5,102 nucleotides of DNA, taken from the NCBI GenBank assembly GCA_007130555.1, contig SLSH01000244.1:1-5102 (forward strand), given 5' to 3'. This DNA comes from Bacteroidales bacterium (GTDB lineage: Bacteria > Bacteroidota > Bacteroidia > Bacteroidales > ML635J-15). The position numbers and the translations under genes were made by a program. Under the pieces are notes generated by a model. It saw only the letters and a program-made list of their open reading frames with translations. It was not told the origin of the DNA and ran no database searches. Below are positions 1 to 5,102 of the stretch, in pieces; the first letter of the stretch is position 1, and every line of letters begins with the position of its first letter.

Positions 1-1
1 C

Positions 2-1579
2 GAACCTTACGATTATAACTGGAGTATTACTCCTCCCGTTTATACTCAAACCGTTTTAGATTTGGAAGAAGGAACATATTTTGTAACCGTCTATGAAGCA
101 AACGGATGTTTTGACACAATTTCTGTAACAATAAATGCTCCTGATGATTTTTATGTAAATATTGATGATTTACAAAACATTTCTTGTTATGGATATGAGA
201 ATGGAGCAGTTATTATAAATGTTACAGGCGGCGAACCTCCTATTGATATTTTATGGAACGATCCGAATATTTCAGGATTTAATCCACAAAACCTTAGCGA
301 AGGAAATTATTATTTTACCATTACAGATGCAAATGATTGCCAAATTTATGATAGTTTTGACATTACAGAACCGGAACAGATAATAATTAATGAAGAAATT
401 ATAAATGTAGATTGCTTCGGAAATGAAACAGGAGCAATTACTTTATCTGTATCAGAAGGAGAACCTCCATTTTCATACTTATGGAGTAATGACGAAACAA
501 GCAGCAACATTTCCAATCTAACTACAGGAACATATAGCGTAACCATCACAGATTCAAATGATTGCGAAGTTATTGAAAGTTATACCATTACATCACCGGA
601 TGAGATAATTATTAATGCAGATATTACAAATATTGATTGTTACGGAGGACCTCCCGGCGAAATATATATTAACGCTTACGGGGGTATTCCCCCATATACT
701 TATTTATGGAACAATAATGATACCGTGAATAGTATTTCCAATTTAAATCCGGGTACATATAGTGTTACGGTTACTGATGAAAACAACTGTACGGCAGTTA
801 AAACCTATATAATTACCGAACCTGACCATGCTGTCGAAATAATTACAGAACTTAAAAACATTGGGTGTTACGGAGATTACAGCGGAGAAATTATTTTAGA
901 TGCCGCAGGAGGGACTGCTCCGTTTACTTTTGTTGTAACAGGTCCTTATTATAATCAAACAGGAAATATACATACAGGTTTGGGAATGGGAGAATACAAT
1001 ATTTTCCTTTCCGATGCACATGGTTGTACCGATACGGCTACAGTTTCTTTAGTGTCTCCCGATGCGTTAACAGGGAATTTTGTGTCGCACGATCCCAGTT
1101 GTTATGGTAATAATGACGGTTATATTGAAATTACTGTTTTCGGAGGAACAGAGCCTTATATTTTTATGGCAAATGATATTATTTCCGAAACGAATTATAT
1201 CCCCGGATTAACAGGAGATAAAACTTATGATGTTTATGTGTATGATGCAAACGATTGTGAATTATATCTCGGGGAAGCAAACCTGAAAGACGACCCTTAT
1301 ATTGATTGTATAACAATCCCAAATGCTTTTACTCCAAACGGAGATGGCATTAATGACGAATGGGTAATTGAAAATATTGAACTGTTTTCTGATGCCGCAA
1401 TTACCGTGTTTAACAGATGGGGGCAAAAAGTATATAATGCACAGGGAACCGGACAACCATGGGACGGAACATACAAGGGAAGAGAGTTGCCTACCGGGTC
1501 ATATATGTATGTTATAAATTTGTACCATACAAATACAGATAAAGATAAATATTTAGGCATAGTTACAATTCTTTATTAA
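2..1579 (+). CDS. SprB-repeat surface protein with T9SS gliding-motility C-terminal domain (5' partial)
   Basis: This is the C-terminal 525 residues of a larger secreted protein. The frame is open from base 2 to the left edge, so the real start and signal peptide lie outside the window; the TTG at 62 is an internal Leu codon inside a repeat, not a start. Fragment residues about 1-49 are the tail of one repeat. Residues 50 to about 430 hold five SprB-like units of 75-79 residues, each built on a C(Y/F)G...G.I...GG..P(Y/F).Y.W...(L)..G.Y.VT.TD.N.C pattern. Residues 439-525 form the gliding-motility-associated C-terminal domain (PNAFTPNGDG, FNRWGQKVY, WDG, LPTGSYMY). In the Bacteroidota such domains direct export through the type IX secretion system and surface attachment, and SprB is the mobile adhesin of gliding flavobacteria. 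The inferred role is an extracellular adhesin or matrix protein. Gliding itself cannot be claimed, because many non-gliding Bacteroidota carry such proteins. The family assignment is firm; the ligand is unknown. Confidence 0.93.
   Translation, partial: EPYDYNWSITPPVYTQTVLDLEEGTYFVTVYEANGCFDTISVTINAPDDFYVNIDDLQNISCYGYENGAVIINVTGGEPPIDILWNDPNISGFNPQNLSEGNYYFTITDANDCQIYDSFDITEPEQIIINEEIINVDCFGNETGAITLSVSEGEPPFSYLWSNDETSSNISNLTTGTYSVTITDSNDCEVIESYTITSPDEIIINADITNIDCYGGPPGEIYINAYGGIPPYTYLWNNNDTVNSISNLNPGTYSVTVTDENNCTAVKTYIITEPDHAVEIITELKNIGCYGDYSGEIILDAAGGTAPFTFVVTGPYYNQTGNIHTGLGMGEYNIFLSDAHGCTDTATVSLVSPDALTGNFVSHDPSCYGNNDGYIEITVFGGTEPYIFMANDIISETNYIPGLTGDKTYDVYVYDANDCELYLGEANLKDDPYIDCITIPNAFTPNGDGINDEWVIENIELFSDAAITVFNRWGQKVYNAQGTGQPWDGTYKGRELPTGSYMYVINLYHTNTDKDKYLGIVTILY
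149..1291 (+). repeat. Five tandem SprB-like protein repeats (about 75-79 codons each)
   Basis: The units begin near 149, 380, 605, 830 and 1067. Each opens with a short strand ending in a C(Y/F)G-type turn and closes with a TD.N.C-type motif followed by a short (I/S)(T/S)(E/S)P(D/E) linker. The distance between the first cysteines of successive units is 76, 75, 76 and 78 residues. At DNA level the units have diverged widely, with different synonymous codons in conserved motifs, so this is an old array rather than a recent tandem duplication. Units 2 and 3 resemble each other most. Units 4 and 5 have lost the Trp of the Y.W motif and are more irregular. A partial unit precedes 149, so the array continues leftward beyond the window. 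Confidence 0.88.
1316..1576 (+). other. T9SS sorting domain, gliding-motility-associated C-terminal type
   Basis: This is the last 87 codons of the SprB-repeat gene. Landmarks in order are IPNAFTPNGDGINDEW, the hydrophobic strand ITVFNRWGQKVY, PWDGTYKG, LPTGSYMYVINL and a closing GIVTILY strand. They match the conserved C-terminal domain of Bacteroidota gliding-motility-associated proteins (CHU_C/TIGR04131-like, 'type B' sorting domain). It is complete and ends at the natural stop, so the protein should be a T9SS substrate if the host encodes that system. The T9SS genes themselves are not in this window. Confidence 0.92.
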
Positions 1580-1605
1580 TTCATTTCATTTGCCGGAATT
1601 TTAAA

Positions 1606-2709
1606 ATGTATTCAATAAAAAACTATATAGACAGAGGTTCTCTTTTTTTAAGAAACAATTTCTTCCCGGGAAGAAAAAGACTTTCAACACTGATGATTTA
1701 TGCAACGGATTTATGTAATTCAAAGTGTAAACATTGTCAGGTCTGGGCTAAAAAACCTAAACAAAATTTATCTTTTGATTCAATACAAAAAATCATAAAA
1801 AGTAAAGTTGTCGCTAAAAATACTGTTATCGGACTGGAAGGGGGAGAGTTCTTATTACATCCCCGGGCAAAAGAAATAATGGATTTTCTGGATAAAAATC
1901 ACCCTAAATACGACCTTTTATCAAATTGTGTACAACCGGACAGAACAATAAATGCTATTAAAAATCATAATCCGATGCGTTTATTCGTATCATTAGACGG
2001 TACCCCCGAGACACACGCAACAATGCGGGGAAATGATTGCTATAATTCTGTTATTAAAGTTATTGAAGCATGCAAAGATAAAATTCCCGTATCGGTAATG
2101 TTTACACTAACGCCCTATAATAGTTTTAATGATTTAATTCATGTCTGCAAAATCTGTAAAGAACTTAATATTGATTTAAGAGTAGGAATTTATAACAATA
2201 TGCCTTTTTTTGATACGCTTGATAAAGCTCACAGCATTGAAAACATAAACGATAAATGTCCCGATATTCAATCTGCCGGATACATTAAAAATATTCCAGA
2301 AGAGGTTAAAAATTTCAGTGAAAATTATGACTTTATGGTATTGTATGATTACTGGAGGAAAGGAAATTTATTTTTAAAATGCAACAGTATTTTCGACAGC
2401 ATAATTATTCTGCCAAACGGAGATGTACCTATTTGTCAGAATTTATCATTAAAATTAGGAAATGTAAATCAACAGCCTTTACATGAGATTTTAAATTCAA
2501 GCACCACAATTAAACATCAGAAAGAGCACAAAAAAAACTGTAATAAATGCTGGATTAATTTTCACAGAAAATACGATGTGATTTTATATAGGTCGGCTGA
2601 AAAATTCGGAGGCAGATTATTTGCTGAAATGATTTTGGGAAAATATAACTGGAACAGTAATTCTAAAAAAACATATAAACAAATATTTAAAAATAAAATA
2701 TCTGAATAA
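1606..2709 (+). CDS. Radical SAM protein with SPASM-like C-terminal cysteine region, substrate unknown
   Basis: This 367-residue cytoplasmic enzyme is predicted to cleave S-adenosylmethionine reductively with a [4Fe-4S] cluster. The cluster motif CxxxCxxC is intact at C37, C41 and C44, followed by the GGE motif at 79-81 and the strand-loop SLDGTPE at 129-135, all standard for the radical SAM barrel. The C-terminal part has C259, then LPNGDVPIC (C277), LGN at 284-286 and C312-x-x-C315-W, the layout of a SPASM/twitch auxiliary cluster domain found in peptide-modifying enzymes and relatives. A tail of about 50 residues follows, rich in Lys and Asn. The ATG at 1606 is chosen because it keeps a basic 27-residue lead before the first barrel strand; Met30 (base 1693) would cut into that strand. 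A weak GGA lies upstream. The gene follows the SprB-repeat gene by 26 bases and precedes acpH by 35. No precursor peptide gene fits in either gap, so peptide maturation is only one option; a sugar, lipid or protein substrate is equally possible. Confidence 0.9.
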   Translation: MYSIKNYIDRGSLFLRNNFFPGRKRLSTLMIYATDLCNSKCKHCQVWAKKPKQNLSFDSIQKIIKSKVVAKNTVIGLEGGEFLLHPRAKEIMDFLDKNHPKYDLLSNCVQPDRTINAIKNHNPMRLFVSLDGTPETHATMRGNDCYNSVIKVIEACKDKIPVSVMFTLTPYNSFNDLIHVCKICKELNIDLRVGIYNNMPFFDTLDKAHSIENINDKCPDIQSAGYIKNIPEEVKNFSENYDFMVLYDYWRKGNLFLKCNSIFDSIIILPNGDVPICQNLSLKLGNVNQQPLHEILNSSTTIKHQKEHKKNCNKCWINFHRKYDVILYRSAEKFGGRLFAEMILGKYNWNSNSKKTYKQIFKNKISE

Positions 2710-2744
2710 TACAGGCAAAAACTAATAAAAGCGAAACATTTTCA

Positions 2745-3332
2745 ATGAATTTTTTAGCTCATATATATTTATCGGGTAATGATAAAGACTTAATTCTGGG
2801 GAATTTTATTGCCGATATGGTCAAAGGGAAGCAGATTGAAAGATATGAAGAAAGAGTAATCGGGGGGATTAAAATGCATCGCATAATAGATAAATATACC
2901 GATGAACATCCCGTAGTTTCAGAAAGTAAAAAAAGATTACGAAAAAATTTCAGTCATTATTCCCCGGTTATTGCAGATATGTATTACGACCATTTTCTTG
3001 CCAAAAACTGGGAAAATTATTCGGAAGTTCAAATAAACGATTTTTTAAAATTTGCCTATAATGTTTTATTAAAAAATTATTTAATACTACCGTCTCGCGG
3101 ACGCAGAATTCTCCCTTTTATGGTTGCAAATAACTGGTTAGGGAATTACGCCGATTTTAACAACTTGCAGAGAAACTTTGAAGGTTTGGCACGAAGAACT
3201 TCGTTTAATTCGGGTATGGAAAAAGCCGTTGATGAACTGAAACTGAATTATAATGATTATTACGCAGAATTTAAAGAGTTTTTTCCTCAATTAACAAGAT
3301 TTGTAAAAGAACAAATTATAATTATCAAGTAA
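2745..3332 (+). CDS. acpH: Acyl carrier protein phosphodiesterase family protein (AcpH/DUF479)
   Basis: The 195-residue product matches AcpH in length and motif order. E. coli AcpH removes the 4'-phosphopantetheine arm from holo-ACP, giving apo-ACP, and is regarded as a divergent HD-type metal hydrolase. Visible landmarks are MNFLAHIYLS at the N-terminus, GNFIAD (D24), the block GGIKMHRIIDKYTD (H45, D50, D53), the helix ADMYYDHFLAKNW (D82, H83) and the C-terminal FFPQL. The metal-ligand candidates D24, H45 and the D82-H83 pair are all present, so the protein looks intact. No membrane segment or signal peptide is seen, consistent with a cytosolic enzyme. The ATG at 2745 starts exactly at the conserved family N-terminus. 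It is the last + strand gene before the convergent junction. No ACP or ACP synthase gene is nearby. Whether Bacteroidota homologues act on ACP is not shown by sequence alone. Confidence 0.88.
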   Translation: MNFLAHIYLSGNDKDLILGNFIADMVKGKQIERYEERVIGGIKMHRIIDKYTDEHPVVSESKKRLRKNFSHYSPVIADMYYDHFLAKNWENYSEVQINDFLKFAYNVLLKNYLILPSRGRRILPFMVANNWLGNYADFNNLQRNFEGLARRTSFNSGMEKAVDELKLNYNDYYAEFKEFFPQLTRFVKEQIIIIK

Positions 3333-3359
3333 TTAAAGTTTCGAAAATAAACCATCCAC
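3333..3359. other. Convergent intergenic junction, 27 bases
   Basis: This short gap separates the stop of acpH (+ strand) from the stop of the DoxX-family gene (- strand). It is AT-rich. The only symmetry is the 8-base palindrome TTTCGAAA at 3339-3346, which is too short for a stable intrinsic terminator and has no clear U-tract. Transcripts from the two sides probably overlap at their 3' ends. Confidence 0.6.
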
Positions 3360-4505
3360 TTAAAACTCAATATCTTCAAAAGCAGGGATATTTTTATGAG
3401 CCCACTTATCAATCATTACGCCTTCTTTCATTAAAACCAGTCCGGGATTTGAACGGACAATAGTTTTAAGTTCTCTGTCCTCTGCTTCATAGAAATTATA
3501 AGAAACATTTAAATTTTGTTGAAATTTTTCTATATCAGACTGAAGAGATGCGCTAAGAAAAACGACAGGAATACCGGATCTTTCGGCTTTTTTAAATAAA
3601 GGATTAATTTTATTTATATATGCATTTTTATTTGCTTTATTCAAATCATAAGAAACAACTAAAAATATATAGCCGGGATATGAAAAATAATAGTCCGTTA
3701 CATCGTATCCGTACTCATCATAAATTGCAAAATTTGCAATAGGAGCCGGAATACCGGGATCTATAACATTTTCTTTTCTTTTTACAAATTCCCATAACGA
3801 AGCTTCCGGTATTTCTCCCTGCATAATTTTATCTTCCGTAACCTCAATTTCTTCGCCTGTTTCAATATTTTTATAAATATAGTATCTGTTAACTTCGGCA
3901 GGTTTAATATCTTCCATTTGTTCAGGGATATAATTCCCGATTTTCCATGGGCGGAAATCAATTACAGGCAGATTGCGCAAGCAATAAGCCGATAACATAA
4001 ATCCCAATATTGTAAATATGCCTAATGTAATCAAGTCTGCTTTGTTTGAGATTAATGGTTTTATCTTATTTCGCCAGAAGAACACAATAAGTATTGCAAC
4101 AGAAAGGAATATATTTTTATAAAATGTTTCCCAGTTTGAAAATATTATTGCTTCTCCGAAACACCCGCAATCTGATACAGGATCTGTTAATGCTATATAT
4201 AGTGTCAATGGAGTAAAAAACGCCATAAAAAGAAGTCCCAACCATGCAGTAATTCTTATATGTAATCCAAACAGTATAGCAAATCCCACAACAAGTTCAA
4301 CAATATTCATAATTAATGCAAGCGGCAGGGCGGTAAACAGCATCCAATCCATTCCAAATGCATCAATAAAATAATCTTCGAATTTATATGCAGAGCCCAG
4401 TGGGTCAATAGCTTTTACAAAGCCTGAAAAAATAAAAACCAAACCAAAAAATATTCTGGAAATCCAAAGTAAAATTTTAATTATAAGTTTTTTATTTTTA
4501 CTCAT
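3360..4505 (-). CDS. DoxX/MauE-like membrane protein with C-terminal thioredoxin-like domain (BT_3928-like)
   Basis: The 381-residue product has an N-terminal membrane part with hydrophobic segments near 8-30, 56-80, 85-107, 131-145 and 158-178. SGFVKAIDPLGSAYKFEDYF follows the first segment, and DCGCFGEAI (C113, C115) lies between the third and fourth, as in DoxX/MauE redox-associated proteins. Positive charges in the N-terminus, the 2-3 loop and the 4-5 loop (RNKIKPLISNK) put those parts inside, so the CGC loop and the C-terminal domain should face the periplasm. A third cysteine, C175, sits near the periplasmic end of the last segment. Residues about 256-381 look like a thioredoxin fold (FLVVSYDL, IPVVFLSAS, a cis-Pro-like SNPGLVLMKEG), but no CxxC is present. 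The architecture resembles the Bacteroidota family named after BT_3928; its function is unproven. It starts 3 bases after the DUF1573 stop, suggesting translational coupling. The ATG at 4505 gives a basic N-terminus directly before the first segment. Confidence 0.85.
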   Translation of the reverse strand: MSKNKKLIIKILLWISRIFFGLVFIFSGFVKAIDPLGSAYKFEDYFIDAFGMDWMLFTALPLALIMNIVELVVGFAILFGLHIRITAWLGLLFMAFFTPLTLYIALTDPVSDCGCFGEAIIFSNWETFYKNIFLSVAILIVFFWRNKIKPLISNKADLITLGIFTILGFMLSAYCLRNLPVIDFRPWKIGNYIPEQMEDIKPAEVNRYYIYKNIETGEEIEVTEDKIMQGEIPEASLWEFVKRKENVIDPGIPAPIANFAIYDEYGYDVTDYYFSYPGYIFLVVSYDLNKANKNAYINKINPLFKKAERSGIPVVFLSASLQSDIEKFQQNLNVSYNFYEAEDRELKTIVRSNPGLVLMKEGVMIDKWAHKNIPAFEDIEF

Positions 4506-4508
4506 AAT

Positions 4509-4973
4509 TTATTCTATTTTTTGTAAAAACTCACTTTCTTCAGTTTCTTCTTCTTCTTCCTCAAGAATTTCTCCTACAATTCTTTGAATAATCGTAGGTT
4601 GACTTTCATTATTGTATGTAACCGTAACTGTTCTGCTGACTCTTTGAGCTCTAGGAGCAAGTCGAAAAGACACTTTTATGGTTCCTTCTCCTTCGGGGGC
4701 AATTGGTTCTTGAGGCCATTCCTGAACACGTGTACCGCAACATGCACGAACATTGCTGATAATTAAAGGAGCATCGCCGGTATTTGTAAAATTAATATCC
4801 AATTCAAAATTATTCCCTTCCGGCATTTCGTCAAGACTCATAGTTCCTATATCCTTTCTTTCTTTTTCGAAAGCTAATTGAGGACCACTTCCTCCTTCTG
4901 ATTGTGCAATTACAAAATTTGTCATTGTAAAAAAACACACAATTACTGTTAAAAAAAATATTTTATTAGTCAT
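4509..4973 (-). CDS. Secreted DUF1573 protein with variant CCGT motif and acidic tail
   Basis: The 154-residue product begins with a typical Sec signal peptide (Lys4, hydrophobic 5-22, likely cleavage after VIA at 21-23). Residues about 32-135 form a DUF1573 domain, an Ig-like beta-sandwich common in Bacteroidota envelope proteins: AFEKERKDIG, then F.NTG.APLIISNVRA, then IAPEGEGTIKVSFR. At the place where many DUF1573 proteins have CGCT, this one reads CCGT (C78, C79), followed by a normal EWPQEPIAP segment. The end is strongly acidic, with six Glu in a row at 138-143 and four more acidic residues after them. The ATG at 4973 is chosen because it supplies the whole signal peptide; the next Met, at 17, would remove most of it. 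It is the first gene of a probable two-gene unit with the DoxX/thioredoxin-like gene. The molecular function of DUF1573 is unknown; a periplasmic partner role for the membrane protein is inference. Confidence 0.85.
   Translation of the reverse strand: MTNKIFFLTVIVCFFTMTNFVIAQSEGGSGPQLAFEKERKDIGTMSLDEMPEGNNFELDINFTNTGDAPLIISNVRACCGTRVQEWPQEPIAPEGEGTIKVSFRLAPRAQRVSRTVTVTYNNESQPTIIQRIVGEILEEEEEETEESEFLQKIE
4545..4559. repeat. TTC trinucleotide run, five copies (GAA on the - strand)
   Basis: Five perfect TTC copies encode Glu139-143 of the DUF1573 protein on the - strand; Glu138 is GAG. Copy-number change by slippage would keep the frame and only lengthen or shorten the acidic tail. This is probably simple compositional drift rather than a regulatory switch. 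Confidence 0.7.
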
Positions 4974-5049
4974 AATAATTTAATTTAAAATTAATAACTC
5001 TACAATAATTACTTCAAAAAATCAATATTAAAAATTTGGTAATTTTATG

Positions 5050-5057
5050 CAAATTTA
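5050..5057 (-). promoter_or_regulatory. Second candidate -7 box upstream of the DUF1573 gene
   Basis: On the - strand this reads TAAATTTG, again matching TAnnTTTG, about 76 bases before the DUF1573 start. At the expected 19-21 base spacing upstream (about 5077-5082) there is no TTTG or TTG, so the -33 element is missing or poor. It is weaker than the candidate at 5095-5102. Confidence 0.25.
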
Positions 5058-5094
5058 ATGCCATATCTGTTTTATAAATTAGTTTTTACAGCAA

Positions 5095-5102
5095 CAAATA
5101 TA
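5095..5102 (-). promoter_or_regulatory. Candidate Bacteroidota -7 box upstream of the DUF1573 gene
   Basis: Read on the - strand this is TATATTTG, a match to the Bacteroidota -7 consensus TAnnTTTG. It lies about 120 bases before the ATG of the DUF1573 gene. The matching -33 element would fall beyond the right edge, so it cannot be checked here. If used, the 5' leader would be about 110-120 bases. AT-rich sequence gives such matches by chance. Confidence 0.3.

Noticed and set aside
346..549. Open frame on the - strand inside the SprB-repeat gene
   Set aside because: It lies wholly within a well-supported repeat-coding region, has no recognisable domain, and arises from the opposite strand of the repeats.
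149..1291. CRISPR-like or recent tandem DNA repeat
   Set aside because: The periodicity is 225-237 bases and exists at protein level only; DNA of the units has diverged and there are no short identical repeats with spacers.
1262..1560. Two overlapping - strand open frames opposite the T9SS sorting domain
   Set aside because: The + strand encodes a complete conserved domain here; the - strand frames show no family resemblance and overlap each other.
1580..1605. Promoter or RiPP precursor peptide between the adhesin and the radical SAM gene
   Set aside because: The gap is only 26 bases. TTCATTTG at 1585-1592 misses the -7 consensus by one base and is too close to the ATG at 1606 to be persuasive; no peptide gene fits.
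2710..2744. Small gene or terminator between the radical SAM gene and acpH
   Set aside because: 35 bases with no inverted repeat and no open frame of useful length.
4584..4766. 60-codon + strand open frame inside the DUF1573 gene
   Set aside because: It is antisense to a conserved domain, its translation looks like no known protein, and it has no start context of its own.
4920..4973. Lipoprotein signal in the DUF1573 protein (Cys13)
   Set aside because: Cys13 sits in the middle of the hydrophobic core and is preceded by VIV rather than a lipobox with Ala/Gly at -1; an ordinary signal peptidase I site after VIA fits better.
4980..4994. 7-bp inverted repeat TTAATTT/AAATTAA
   Set aside because: All A/T with a one-base loop; too weak to be a terminator or a credible operator, and expected in such AT-rich sequence.

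Overview
The window looks like a piece of chromosome from a low-GC member of the Bacteroidota, probably near the Bacteroidales/Marinilabiliales. Three things point there: an SprB-repeat surface protein ending in the gliding-motility-type C-terminal domain that serves as the type IX secretion (T9SS) signal; a DoxX/MauE membrane protein fused to a thioredoxin-like domain, a Bacteroidota-type architecture; and AT-rich start contexts with little or no Shine-Dalgarno sequence. No rRNA, tRNA, CRISPR array, insertion sequence or integrase is visible. The lineage is inferred from gene content only.

Left half, + strand (2-3332): (i) the 3' end of a large repeat adhesin gene, open to the left edge, with five complete SprB-like units plus part of a sixth and then the T9SS C-terminal domain; (ii) 26 bases later, a radical SAM protein with a SPASM-type C-terminal cysteine region and unknown substrate; (iii) 35 bases later, a homologue of acyl-carrier-protein phosphodiesterase (AcpH, DUF479 family). 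The short gaps and common direction allow co-transcription, but the three products share no obvious pathway.

Right half, - strand (5102-3360): a probable promoter region at 4974-5102 drives a two-gene unit, first a secreted DUF1573 protein and then, after only 3 bases, the DoxX/MauE-thioredoxin-like membrane protein. Both are predicted to expose cysteine-containing parts to the periplasm, so a shared envelope or redox role is plausible but unproven. The two halves converge at 3333-3359, a 27-base junction with no convincing terminator.

I found no strong case for a wholly new system. The best leads are the DUF1573 protein, whose usual CGCT-type cysteine motif reads CCGT; its tight pairing with a thioredoxin-fold membrane protein that has lost CxxC; and the orphan radical SAM/SPASM enzyme directly behind a T9SS surface adhesin.
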